A DNA stretch of 64,000 nt, taken from positions 1 to 64,000 of the IMG/VR virus record IMGVR_UViG_3300044715_001611. The stretch is one strand, 5' to 3'. Positions within the stretch are counted from its first letter, which is position 1. Each line of letters opens with the position of its first letter. Positions 1 to 7,925 of this stretch are shown piece after piece. Position numbers and translations under genes: made by a program. Under the pieces are notes generated by a model that saw only the letters and a list, made by a program, of their open reading frames with translations, had not been told where the DNA came from and did not search any database. This DNA is from a virus.

Positions 1-1
1 C

Positions 2-850
2 ACGCTCACGGCGAGCGGAGGCACCGCCAATGTCGCACTGAACGCAACAGCAGGACATGTATTGGTGCCGGACGGCTCATACGCCTATAACACTTCAGTA
101 TCGCCCTCAATTGGCCGTAGCGCGGTTTCGGCAAATTCGACAAACCAAGCAGGATTTCTTCTTGGATCAAACTCGCTCACATTGCTGACTAATTCAGTTC
201 GCGGGTTAAGTTTTAGCGGTTACGGGTCGTTTGGCAATGGCCTGCTGATTACTCCGGTGGGTGGCAACACTACATTCTCCGGAACGGTTGTTTCAACAAC
301 CGTCTTTCAAGCCGCAGAAGACAAAACATCAACCCCCAACACGGGCACATTCAGAGGCGGCGGCGGGTCAGGGACAAACATCGCGGGTGGCGCGCTGCAC
401 ATTCAGGGCGGCGCTTCGACGGGCAGCGCGGCAGGCGGGTCAATTTTGATTCGCACGACGCCAGCAGGAGGCTCTGGTTCTTCCGCGAATGCCGCCGTGA
501 CCGCAATCACGATTGACTCGACGCAGGCGGTGACGCTTGCCGCTACCCTAGCCGTGACCGGCGCGAGCACGCTGACGGGGCTTCTCACTGCTAACGGCGG
601 CATCACGCTAGGAAATGCGCAGAACATCGCTTTCAGCACGACGACCGGAACGAAGATAGGCACGGCAACAACGCAGAAACTCAGCTTCTGGAATTCGACG
701 CCAATCGTTCAACCGACAACGTCAGTTGCCAGTGCGACCTTTGCTCACACGGGCGGGGGGGGGGCAAATATCAAAACGGACGACACGTTTGACGGCTACA
801 CGATTGCACAAGTAGTCAGAGCGCTGCGAAACGCCGGACTCTTAGCCTAA
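2..850 (+). CDS. Tail fibre-like protein, C-terminal part (5' end outside window)
   Basis: The frame is open from the first bases of the window, so this is the last ~282 residues of a longer protein; the first in-window start codon has no special support. The sequence is Gly/Thr/Ala/Ser-rich with repetitive beta-type segments (ITLGNAQNIAFSTTTGTKIG and similar), the style of phage tail-fibre shafts, and ends in a short polar tip (FDGYTIAQVVRALRNAGLLA). A run of ten G residues at 755-764 encodes Gly-Gly-Gly near the C-terminus; gain or loss of one G would replace the last ~28 residues with a short out-of-frame tail. Three small genes follow. The fibre assignment rests on composition and repeat style, not on a recognised catalytic or receptor-binding domain. 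Confidence 0.65.
   Translation, partial: TLTASGGTANVALNATAGHVLVPDGSYAYNTSVSPSIGRSAVSANSTNQAGFLLGSNSLTLLTNSVRGLSFSGYGSFGNGLLITPVGGNTTFSGTVVSTTVFQAAEDKTSTPNTGTFRGGGGSGTNIAGGALHIQGGASTGSAAGGSILIRTTPAGGSGSSANAAVTAITIDSTQAVTLAATLAVTGASTLTGLLTANGGITLGNAQNIAFSTTTGTKIGTATTQKLSFWNSTPIVQPTTSVASATFAHTGGGGANIKTDDTFDGYTIAQVVRALRNAGLLA
755..764 (+). repeat. G10 homopolymer tract in fibre gene
   Basis: Ten consecutive G residues lie in frame inside the fibre gene, about 85 bases before its stop. With 11 G the frame ends about ten codons later at a TGA; with 9 G it runs about 20 codons to a TAG. It is a candidate slippage site. Confidence 0.7.
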
Positions 851-868
851 CCCACAACCCACAAACCC

Positions 869-1156
869 ATGAAATCACTGTTTGAAATCCAAACCGAATC
901 AGGCCAGCTTTGGCTCGACATCTCCGCTTATTTCGCCGCCAAGGACGCGACCATCGCCGCCATCACCGCCGAGCGCGACGCGCACGCGCAGACCATCGCG
1001 GACTTCCTCGCAGCCGATGACGCGGGCAAGGCCAAGATGCTCTCGGATGCTGCCAAGTCTGCCGATGAGAAGGAGCGCGACGCGGCGCAGGCTGAGTTTG
1101 AAGCGGCACAGGCGGCAGCGGACGCGGCCAAAGCAAAGCTCGACGCGCTGAAATGA
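869..1156 (+). CDS. Small Ala-rich coiled-coil protein
   Basis: A 95-residue protein. After an N-terminal segment (MKSLFEIQTESGQLWLDISAYFA) it is almost all Ala, Lys, Glu, Asp and Gln in heptad-like spacing, predicting one long helix or coiled coil. It lies 18 bases downstream of the fibre gene and overlaps the next gene by ATGA, so the three are probably one transcript. The ATG follows an A/C-rich leader (acaaaccc) without SD. A role as fibre accessory or chaperone is possible from position only; I do not recognise a family. Confidence 0.7.
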   Translation: MKSLFEIQTESGQLWLDISAYFAAKDATIAAITAERDAHAQTIADFLAADDAGKAKMLSDAAKSADEKERDAAQAEFEAAQAAADAAKAKLDALK

Positions 1157-1329
1157 AGCACGAAATCCCAAGCTGGCTTGCCGAAGCACTAGCCCTAATC
1201 GGCGCGTTTATCCTGCTAATCACGCAGGCCAAACGCATCACAAGTCCCGACCTCGACCACGTTCTCCGCGACTGGCAATTCAAAATGGACACACCAGCAA
1301 CCACTAATTACCATTTGAGCATTCTTTAA
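1153..1329 (+). CDS. Small single-pass membrane protein
   Basis: A 58-residue protein starting at an ATG that overlaps the previous stop (ATGA). A hydrophobic segment at about residues 8-24 (WLAEALALIGAFILLIT) is followed by Lys/Arg and a polar C-terminus, so it should span the inner membrane once. Size, single membrane segment and position downstream of a tail fibre fit a holin or other lysis helper, but no motif proves it. Confidence 0.55.
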   Translation: MKHEIPSWLAEALALIGAFILLITQAKRITSPDLDHVLRDWQFKMDTPATTNYHLSIL

Positions 1330-1339
1330 TCACTGACCC

Positions 1340-1687
1340 ATGACACTCACCTTCGATCCCAAAAGCGACAATTCCCCAATCGTCATGCTGCTCACCGCAG
1401 CAGCGGCCGCCTCCCCGTACAGCTCCGTGATTCGCCGGGATCAATTCGGCCTCAATACGTTCCAGGTGATCAATACCGCCGGAGCCACCGTGAAGCTGTA
1501 TGTCAGCGTCCTGCAGGATTTGGATTCTGCCAGCGAGAACTGGCAACAGATCGGAGCCGACATCACCACCAGCGCCATCGTCGTCCTGGACCCGGGCCTT
1601 TACCCATACGTGCGCGTCGAGCGGGATAATGCCACCGGTGGCACGGTCACGGTGGCAATTCAGAGCGGGTGGGGTGTGAACCGGTAA
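1340..1687 (+). CDS. Hypothetical beta-rich protein
   Basis: A 115-residue protein with alternating hydrophobic and polar residues and few charged clusters (GATVKLYVSVLQDLDSA, TGGTVTVAIQSGWGVNR), suggesting an all-beta fold such as a small virion or fibre-associated protein. It starts 10 bases after the preceding gene and ends with a TAA embedded in the SD of the RNA polymerase gene, so the two may be translationally coupled. Function unknown. Confidence 0.65.
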   Translation: MTLTFDPKSDNSPIVMLLTAAAAASPYSSVIRRDQFGLNTFQVINTAGATVKLYVSVLQDLDSASENWQQIGADITTSAIVVLDPGLYPYVRVERDNATGGTVTVAIQSGWGVNR

Positions 1688-1692
1688 GGAGG
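1687..1692 (+). promoter_or_regulatory. Strong ribosome binding site deciding a TTG start
   Basis: AGGAGG lies five bases before the TTG at 1698 and overlaps the stop of the upstream gene. It is one of the few perfect SD sequences in a window where most starts have none, and it supports the TTG start of the RNA polymerase beta' gene. Confidence 0.75.
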
Positions 1693-1697
1693 ACCAA

Positions 1698-4600
1698 TTG
1701 AAGGGCATTCGACTCCTTCTCGAACACCAGCTCCCGCACGGCCTGCGGGACTACGGCCGCAATTACGACGCCAAGGGCTTCAACCAATTGCTGGCCCGTG
1801 CTGCGCGTGAGCATCCCGAGGAGTATTCCAGCATCATCGGGAAGATTGCGGACGTAGGGCGCAATGCCAGCTACGACCAGGGCGAATCCCTGACGCTGGA
1901 AGATCTCAAGCCTGTCATCGACAAGGACTCCATCTTCAAAGGGATGGAGGCGCGAATTGCCCAAGCAAAGAAAGGCGCGAATACCGACGCCGAGTTCCGC
2001 ACGAAGCGGATGAAGATCTGGCAGGACACCAATGAGCATGTCACCAGGGAGACGCAGCGGGAGGGCCTGCGCCGCGGCAACAACATTGCCTACTCGGTAT
2101 TGAGCGGAGCCCGAGGCAAGGCGCCGCAATTGAACTCGATGATTTCGGCACCAGGGATATTCCAGGATGGGAATGGTACGCCAATTGAGATGTACGCGAC
2201 GCACTCGCATGCGGAGGGATTGCGTCCGGCGGAATTCCTGGCCAGCACCTACGGGGCGCGTAGTGCCGTTATTTCGACGAAAAAAGCCACGGCCGTCGGC
2301 GGTGACTTCTCCAAGCAACTGTCGTCCCTGCTTTCCACGCTCAATACCACCAGGAAAAGCACCGGCTCGGACAATGGCGTGGATCTGGACATTGAAGATC
2401 CCAGCCTCAAATACCGAGTGCTCGCCAAGCCCGCAGGAGGCTTCAGCGCCGGCACCATGATCACAACGCCGGTGCTGGCGGAGTTGCGCCGCAAGAAGGT
2501 GCCCTACGTCATTGCCCACAGCCCAATCACTGATGACTCTCCGGAGGGTATCGCATCGGAAAGCGTGGGCGGAATGGATGGTGGGCACCTGTATGGTATT
2601 GGACGTACGGCAGGCATCACCGCCGCAAACTCAATTGGCGAGCCGATTACCCAATCTGCGCTGAACGTGAAACATTGCCTCAAGGAAGGCACCATGGTGC
2701 GAATGGCCGATTTGTCCGTGAAGCCGATTCAGGAGATCAAAGCCGGCGAATGGGTCCTGGGTTCTGATATCACAGGCGCCACTTTCCCAGTGAAAGTGAA
2801 ATACGTATGGGATCAAGGCATTCAGCCGGTTCAGCGCTATATCTACAAGCAAGGGCAGACAAAACGCCGGCTGACCTTGGAGTGCACGGACACGCACATC
2901 GTGCTGAGCAATAAGAAAACGACGGGTGAGTATCTGCGCAAAAAATATGCAGGAAAATACGGCTTCGGATGTCCGGAAAATTATTTAGCCTGCAAACTTC
3001 CTGCGGGTTATCCCCATAAAAACATTGCGGCAGTGCTGCCTGTAGAATGTAAGATTGATGCGGCACTGGAAACGCACGAACCATTGGCTGTCCTGTGTGG
3101 AGCACTGCTCGGCGACGGTATTCGCTGGGATTCTGAAAATCATGCGGATGCGTCCATTCGCTTTTCGTGTGCGGATCCAATGCTCATTGCGGATTTGCAA
3201 ACCCCGCTGGCAACTGCCGGACTCGCACTGAAGAAAAGAAAGCGCAGCCATGATTACGCAATAGTCCACACATCGACTCAAGGGTGGGGAGACCGCAGCG
3301 CAACGACTGGGCAGATGGTGAAGACCGCTACCCGGCACCCAATGAAGGTGAAGATGCTGGAGTGGGGAATTGCGAACAAGTATGCCCACGAGAAGCGGGT
3401 GCCCGTGCAGGCCTTGTATTGGGATAAAGCCTCTGTGTCTGCTTTGCTCGCAGGATTTATTGCCACGGACGGTAGCATTGGAAAAAACAAAGCCGGCCAT
3501 GTTTTCATCAGCTTCGCCTCCACGAGTCGCGGGATGTTAGAGGATTTGCGACGTCTGTTGGAGCTTCGTCTTTGTGTGTACACTTCGGAAATCACCAACA
3601 CGGCAAAAGCGGGAACTCGCAGCTACAAACATGATGCGTGGGCATTTGCAATTACACGACAAGATCAGATTCAGAAGCTGGTAGGCATGCTGCCTCCAAT
3701 TCCGGGGTGCAAAGGCCCAAGGACAAAAGACCTACTGGAGAATGCAAATTACGAATTGCGGAATCCCGAGCTATTTTACCGCGCCAAGCGCGAATCAATT
3801 ACTGAGATCGGCAACCACCATTGCTGGGACATCACAGTGGATCATCCGGACGAGCTGTTCGTTTTGGAGAACGGATTGATTGTGAAAAACACCGCAGGAG
3901 TCGCCGGTAAAAAGAGGGAGTTCTCGGGAATGAACGCCATCAATGCATTCGTCCAAAGCCCCGAAGCCTTCCCCGACAAAGCCCCCGTGTCCGAATTGGA
4001 AGGCACCGTGCATTCCATCAAGGATGCCCCGCAGGGAGGCAAGTTCGCTTACGTGGGCGACCATGAGCACTACATTCCCGAGGGCCTGGGTCTGCTGGTA
4101 AAGCCAGGCGACAAGCTGGAGGCCGGTGACGCCTTGAGCGAGGGCATTGTCGATCCCAGGGACATTGTCCGGCTGCGGGGATTGGGCGAGGGCCGCCGCT
4201 ATTACGCCACCCGTCTCAAGCAATTGCTCGATGACAGCGGCATCAAGACGGATTTGAAGCACACCGAGATGGTGGCGCGCGGAGCATTGGACCATGTGCG
4301 CATTACGGATGCGGAAGGCCTGGGCGACTACCTGCCCGATGACACCGTCTCCTACAACAAGCTGGCGGCCTCCTACGTGCCGCCGGCCGATTCGGAGCGT
4401 GTGCATCCAGGCCAGGGCGTCGGTCGGTATTTGCAGGCCCCGGCCCTCCATTACACCATCGGAACCAAATTGACCCCGAGGATGGCGGAGCATCTGGCTT
4501 CCCGCGGGTATGACAAAGTCGCGGTGGCAAATGATGCGCCGGGATTTGAGCCGGACATGGATCGTCTGCGGACGGCGGGAAGTGCGTCAACGGACTGGGC

Positions 4601-4754
4601 CTCGAAACTGACCAGCAGCTACGTCGCAAAAAACATGGCGGAGTCGGCAATGCGAGGGGAGGACAGCGATTTTAGTTCGAATATTTCACCATACCCGAGA
4701 CTCGCAATAGGAAAAAACTTTGCCAATGATGTAGAGAAGACTGGCAAATTTTGA
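1698..4754 (+). CDS. Phage RNA polymerase beta' subunit, C-terminal half, with intein
   Basis: A 1018-residue precursor, 613 residues once the intein is removed. The exteins align with the C-terminal half of bacterial beta'. Residues ~135-155 (LSGARGKAPQLNSMISAPGI) match the bridge helix (SGARGSAAQIRQLAGMRGL in E. coli). Residues ~170-212 match the block containing YFISTHGARKGL, here FLASTYGARSAV. ITAANSIGEPITQ plus VKH at 326 match the trigger loop (AAQSIGEPGTQ through FH936). After the intein, DPRDIVRLRGLGEGRRYYAT and LKHTEMVARGAL match beta' C-terminal conserved blocks. The N-terminal half with NADFDGD is absent and is presumably another gene outside the window, as in phiKZ-like split polymerases. 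The start is TTG behind AGGAGG. The trigger-loop Arg next to Met932 in E. coli is Asn here; the catalytic His is kept. The stop overlaps the endonuclease gene. Confidence 0.9.
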   Translation: MKGIRLLLEHQLPHGLRDYGRNYDAKGFNQLLARAAREHPEEYSSIIGKIADVGRNASYDQGESLTLEDLKPVIDKDSIFKGMEARIAQAKKGANTDAEFRTKRMKIWQDTNEHVTRETQREGLRRGNNIAYSVLSGARGKAPQLNSMISAPGIFQDGNGTPIEMYATHSHAEGLRPAEFLASTYGARSAVISTKKATAVGGDFSKQLSSLLSTLNTTRKSTGSDNGVDLDIEDPSLKYRVLAKPAGGFSAGTMITTPVLAELRRKKVPYVIAHSPITDDSPEGIASESVGGMDGGHLYGIGRTAGITAANSIGEPITQSALNVKHCLKEGTMVRMADLSVKPIQEIKAGEWVLGSDITGATFPVKVKYVWDQGIQPVQRYIYKQGQTKRRLTLECTDTHIVLSNKKTTGEYLRKKYAGKYGFGCPENYLACKLPAGYPHKNIAAVLPVECKIDAALETHEPLAVLCGALLGDGIRWDSENHADASIRFSCADPMLIADLQTPLATAGLALKKRKRSHDYAIVHTSTQGWGDRSATTGQMVKTATRHPMKVKMLEWGIANKYAHEKRVPVQALYWDKASVSALLAGFIATDGSIGKNKAGHVFISFASTSRGMLEDLRRLLELRLCVYTSEITNTAKAGTRSYKHDAWAFAITRQDQIQKLVGMLPPIPGCKGPRTKDLLENANYELRNPELFYRAKRESITEIGNHHCWDITVDHPDELFVLENGLIVKNTAGVAGKKREFSGMNAINAFVQSPEAFPDKAPVSELEGTVHSIKDAPQGGKFAYVGDHEHYIPEGLGLLVKPGDKLEAGDALSEGIVDPRDIVRLRGLGEGRRYYATRLKQLLDDSGIKTDLKHTEMVARGALDHVRITDAEGLGDYLPDDTVSYNKLAASYVPPADSERVHPGQGVGRYLQAPALHYTIGTKLTPRMAEHLASRGYDKVAVANDAPGFEPDMDRLRTAGSASTDWASKLTSSYVAKNMAESAMRGEDSDFSSNISPYPRLAIGKNFANDVEKTGKF
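2676..3890 (+). mobile_element. Intein with LAGLIDADG homing endonuclease inside beta'
   Basis: A 405-residue in-frame insert running from Cys327 (CLKEGTMVRM, splicing block A) to Asn731 (HHCWDITVDHP then GLIVKN, blocks F and G), with Thr as the first C-extein residue. The TxxH of block B is present (CTDTHIVLSN). Two dodecapeptide motifs, LCGALLGDG and SALLAGFIATDGS, both keep the acidic residue, so the endonuclease looks intact. The residue before the terminal Asn is Lys rather than the usual His. The insertion point is directly after the trigger-loop His of beta' (VKH/TAGV, E. coli FH/IGG). The insert looks more AT-rich than the flanking exteins. Confidence 0.92.
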
Positions 4755-5905
4755 ACACACAAGAACTCATAGACTCTGCGTTAATCTCAATGGATCTCGC
4801 GGCGGTGTCGCAGCTCGCACTGCCTGAATCCTGCGGCATTTACGCAATTTTCTGTAAACCGAATGGTAAGCTATATCTAGGGAGCGCAGCGGGTAAGCGC
4901 GGATTGCGTGATCGCTTCCGTAAGCATCGTAGCGCTCTGATTCTCGGGAAACACCACACCCCTTATTTGCAGGCAGCGTTTGTAAAACACGGGATTCAGG
5001 CATTTTCTTTTCACGTAATCGAGCTGACCTGCAAGGATGAGACAGTAGCCAGGGAGCAAATGTATTTGGATAAATTCAAATCCTACGATCGTGCGGTGGG
5101 ATTTAACACTAATCCGAAAGCGCAGTCTCGTCTTGGGGCTGTGCACTCGGAGGCTACCAGATCGAAGATATCCGCGGTCTTACGCGCCCTACCATCGGAT
5201 GTGAAAGCGCGCATCAAGGCATCGAAACCACCATGCACGGAATCTGCAAAGCTGAGATACAAGGAATTGTACTCAAAAGATTTTGCCTTGGAAAAAGATG
5301 GCGTTGTTTACAGTGGTAAAAACGTAACGCAGTTTTGTCGCGAGCACGGACTCGATCGTGCGGGGCTTGGGCGTGTGCTTAACGGGCAATGGCATTCATG
5401 CAAAGGCTGGCATCGCGTTGGCGAAGCTCCCGAGTGGGAGCGATTCAAGAAGGAACGACAGGAATTGGACGATTACAGGGTCACACATCCGCTACGCCCT
5501 AAAAAACACGGGCGAGGTCTGCGTCCCAAAGTGACGCAACGACGAAAACCCAATTCACCATTCAGGCTTCTATTTGAAGGGAACATTTATGAAGGAACAA
5601 ATGTGTGCGCTTTTGCACGTAATCACGGATTGCAGCCCGGACGATTAAATGAGGTGGTGCTCGGCAACAGCAACGTCCATAAAGGGTGGACCCTTCCGGA
5701 GAATCCGGTGCCGACATACATTCTCATCGACCCTACCGGAAGCGAACATGTGGTGTGTGGTGTCACTAAGTTTGCGAAAGCACATCAATTACACATTCAA
5801 TCGGTGTGGCAACTTTGTGTGGGGTACTCAAAACAGTACAAAGGCTGGCGTCTTGCCCCCGAGATCAATTCCGAAGCAAAAGCACAGCTGACCGGTCGTT
5901 TTTGA
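4751..5905 (+). CDS. GIY-YIG homing endonuclease with DNA-binding repeats
   Basis: A 384-residue protein. The N-terminal GIY-YIG nuclease shows GIY at 29-31, YLG at ~42-44, Arg and His in RDRFRKHR and the catalytic-type Glu in VAREQMYLD. A NUMOD3-like segment follows (HSEATRSKISAVLRA). Then come three ~50-residue repeats with the pattern F-A-R-E-H-G-L ... L-x-x-V-L-x-G ... K-G-W (around FCREHGLDRAGL, FARNHGLQPGRL and FAKAHQLHIQSV), resembling IENR1/NUMOD-type helix-turn-helix DNA-binding repeats. It is a free-standing mobile endonuclease gene. The TTG at 4751 overlaps the beta' stop as TTGA; the next candidate is ATG at 4790. Its target is probably near its insertion point, the 3' end of the beta' gene or its intein-free allele. 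Confidence 0.88.
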   Translation: MNTQELIDSALISMDLAAVSQLALPESCGIYAIFCKPNGKLYLGSAAGKRGLRDRFRKHRSALILGKHHTPYLQAAFVKHGIQAFSFHVIELTCKDETVAREQMYLDKFKSYDRAVGFNTNPKAQSRLGAVHSEATRSKISAVLRALPSDVKARIKASKPPCTESAKLRYKELYSKDFALEKDGVVYSGKNVTQFCREHGLDRAGLGRVLNGQWHSCKGWHRVGEAPEWERFKKERQELDDYRVTHPLRPKKHGRGLRPKVTQRRKPNSPFRLLFEGNIYEGTNVCAFARNHGLQPGRLNEVVLGNSNVHKGWTLPENPVPTYILIDPTGSEHVVCGVTKFAKAHQLHIQSVWQLCVGYSKQYKGWRLAPEINSEAKAQLTGRF

Positions 5906-5912
5906 TCTGCAA

Positions 5913-6215
5913 ATGATCCTTGCCACCCCGTGGAACATTGGTCAGCCTGTCCCCATGCCTCGCATCTATCAAGCCGACGAAATCTTGCAGGATCCCAAGC
6001 CGAAGCTCATGGCCCTCATCGCGAAACTCAAACCGGGGCAGTCATACGTCCTGCTGGAGCTGGCTGAGGAACTCGGCATCTCGCATGACACGATGAAGCG
6101 GATCACGCCGAAGGAGAACAGGCGCATCGCGCGTGTCGCCGGATATCATAAACCCGTCATTCTAATCACATGTCCAGACGCATCCACACCCCAACCCCGC
6201 ACGAAGAAGAAATAA
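5913..6215 (+). CDS. Small putative helix-turn-helix protein
   Basis: A 100-residue protein. Residues ~45-75 (LLELAEELGISHDTMKRITP) have the spacing of a helix-turn-helix (helix, G-I-S turn, recognition helix), suggesting a small DNA-binding regulator. The C-terminus is basic and ends TKKK. The last 46 bases overlap the next gene in another frame, which either reflects tight packing or means the true 3' end of one gene is less certain. ATG at 5913 has no SD. No family is recognised beyond the HTH-like segment. Confidence 0.6.
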   Translation: MILATPWNIGQPVPMPRIYQADEILQDPKPKLMALIAKLKPGQSYVLLELAEELGISHDTMKRITPKENRRIARVAGYHKPVILITCPDASTPQPRTKKK

Positions 6216-7216
6216 TCCGGTTGGAGCAGCAGCTCCGGGGGAACAAGGTGCAAATTGCGGATTTGCGCAAAAGCGTGGCGCGGGCACGCACCGAGGCGGA
6301 TTTGTGGCAGGAGAAATACGATGAGGCGCTGGCCATCATGGAACCTCAGAACATCCAGCCACTGCTAGCGTCCTCGTCCCAGCAGGAGGAGCGCCGCGGT
6401 GTGTCCCTCGTCGGCCTGAGCGACTGGCATGTGGCAGAGAAAATCGACAAGGCCAAGGTGCGCGGCCTCAACAGCTACTCGCCGGCCATTTGCCGCAAAC
6501 GCGCAGTGCATTGCATGGAGAGCATTATCCGCCTGCAGCGTCATACCGTGAAGAGCTACGACGCCTCCACGATGGTGCTGTGGCTGGGTGGGGATTTCGT
6601 CACTGGGTATTTGCATCCTGAATTGGAGCAGACGAACTTCATGGGCCCGGTGGAGGAATCGTTGTTCGCTGTGGAACTGCTCACGCAATGCATCGGGATG
6701 CTGGCCCAGGAGAAGAGCATCAAGAAATTGCACATCGTCTGCCAGCGGGGCAATCACGGAAGGACGACGAAAAAGATGCAATTCAAAAACGATTTCGAAA
6801 CCTCACACGAGACCATGGTGTATGCCGCACTCGCCGGCTCCATCAAGGCGGATCACATTCAATGGGAGATCCCCAAGGCAGATGTGCATTACGTGGATTT
6901 GCTGAAGGACTGGCGGTTGCGCTGCTTCCACGGGCATCAGGTCAAATACAACGATGGCGTGGGTGGTGTCTCGATCTCGCTCAACAAATGGGAGGCCAAG
7001 CAAGACCAGACCCGGAAGGCCCATCACAACATCATGGGGCACTTCCATCAGTACTCGGAGCCAAACACCCGGACGACGATGAACGGATCGCTCAAAGGAT
7101 GGGATGAGTACGCCGCGAGCTTCGGCTTCCCTTACCAGGAGCCGCTGCAGACATTCCTCCTGCTCGACGCATCCAGGCGGATGGTGGCGCAGCGCATGCC
7201 GGTCTTCTGCGCGTGA
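6170..7216 (+). CDS. Calcineurin-like metallophosphoesterase
   Basis: A 348-residue protein. Residues ~10-57 form a charged coiled coil. The catalytic domain has the metallophosphoesterase order of motifs: SDWHV (D85, H87), GGDFVTG (D142), RGNHGR (N195, H196), HGHQ (H254, H256) and GHFH (H291, H293), which together bind a two-metal centre. Similar proteins occur in many phages and are thought to act on nucleic acid or phosphate esters; the substrate is not visible from sequence. The gene overlaps the previous one by 46 bases and the next by GTGA. The start is an ATG in an A/C-rich leader (aatcacatg) without SD. Confidence 0.85.
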   Translation: MSRRIHTPTPHEEEIIRLEQQLRGNKVQIADLRKSVARARTEADLWQEKYDEALAIMEPQNIQPLLASSSQQEERRGVSLVGLSDWHVAEKIDKAKVRGLNSYSPAICRKRAVHCMESIIRLQRHTVKSYDASTMVLWLGGDFVTGYLHPELEQTNFMGPVEESLFAVELLTQCIGMLAQEKSIKKLHIVCQRGNHGRTTKKMQFKNDFETSHETMVYAALAGSIKADHIQWEIPKADVHYVDLLKDWRLRCFHGHQVKYNDGVGGVSISLNKWEAKQDQTRKAHHNIMGHFHQYSEPNTRTTMNGSLKGWDEYAASFGFPYQEPLQTFLLLDASRRMVAQRMPVFCA

Positions 7217-7386
7217 AAATCATCCAGGCCATTTTCGGCGAGCCGCGCCTTTTCAATTTCATCATCATGGCGCTGTATTGCATGGCCGCCATCTGGTGGG
7301 CCCTTCACCGAAAATGGGCGGATGCCTGCTACTGGCTCTCCGCACTGGCGATCACTGCGACTGTGACTTTCGGATACAAGCGCTGA
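7213..7386 (+). CDS. Two-pass small membrane protein, holin candidate
   Basis: A 57-residue protein from a GTG overlapping the preceding stop (GTGA). Two hydrophobic segments (LFNFIIMALYCMAAIWWAL and ACYWLSALAITATVTFGY) are separated by a basic loop (HRKWAD) and the protein ends YKR. That is a hairpin membrane topology typical of small phage holins or antiholins. It is followed at once by another tiny membrane peptide gene. No endolysin is seen next to it, so the lysis role is inferred. Confidence 0.6.
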   Translation: MKIIQAIFGEPRLFNFIIMALYCMAAIWWALHRKWADACYWLSALAITATVTFGYKR

Positions 7387-7388
7387 CC

Positions 7389-7487
7389 ATGCACCGCCCC
7401 CTTGTCCTGCGTATCGTGCTCGCCATATGCGCCTGCATCATCCTGCCTTTGCTCGCCCTGCTCAACCGCAACAAGCCGACCCCATGA
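7389..7487 (+). CDS. 32-residue membrane peptide
   Basis: ATG at 7389 gives 32 residues: MHRP, then a hydrophobic core (LVLRIVLAICACIILPLLAL) and a polar tail ending NRNKPTP. One membrane segment. It sits two bases after the two-pass membrane gene and overlaps the next gene by ATGA, so all three are likely co-translated. It could be a lysis accessory such as a spanin-like or antiholin peptide. It is very short, so support comes from spacing and hydrophobicity only. Confidence 0.45.
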   Translation: MHRPLVLRIVLAICACIILPLLALLNRNKPTP

Positions 7488-7861
7488 AGCCCCGCACACT
7501 ACACCCCCTCCCTTTCACAGTGCAGCCGCTGGACGTGTCTGATTTTGCCAAGCCCACCGAACTCTACCCGGAGACCGTCACGGAGGAGGCGCAGCGAATC
7601 ACATCCGCCGATCGCAATGCCGCCTACGGACATCCCCTCGACAACCATCAATGCACCGCGGACCTGCTCACCGTATGGCTGCGTCGCAAATACGGGGCTG
7701 CGGTGCCGCAATTGACGGCCGAGGACATCTGCACTTTCAACATGATGCAGAAGCTCAGCCGGGAAGCCCACGCCCCCAAGCGGGACAACTTGGTGGACGT
7801 CTGTGGCTACGCCAGGAATGCCGAGATGATTGCGCAGCGCCGGGCACAGAAGGCGCTCTGA
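7484..7861 (+). CDS. DUF6378-like phage protein
   Basis: A 125-residue protein starting at an ATG overlapping the previous stop. It carries the pattern I know from DUF6378: DRNAAYGHPLDNH in the middle, then W-L, then a C-terminal block NMMQKLSREAH followed by DNLVDVCGYA. This small helical domain is common in phages and usually sits among nucleotide or DNA metabolism genes; its activity is unknown to me. Upstream in-frame residues from 7427 are rejected as start because they overlap the membrane peptide gene. Confidence 0.75.
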   Translation: MKPRTLHPLPFTVQPLDVSDFAKPTELYPETVTEEAQRITSADRNAAYGHPLDNHQCTADLLTVWLRRKYGAAVPQLTAEDICTFNMMQKLSREAHAPKRDNLVDVCGYARNAEMIAQRRAQKAL

Positions 7862-7925
7862 CCGCAGATCGATTGTTTCTTTTGTCAGATTGACGGGGGT
7901 GCGTGGCGTAGTGGATCATCCTCGC

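Noticed and set aside
3870-3893. Lys before the terminal Asn as a sign of a dead intein
   Set aside because: Some inteins lack the penultimate His, and all other splicing and endonuclease motifs are intact, so inactivation is not supported.
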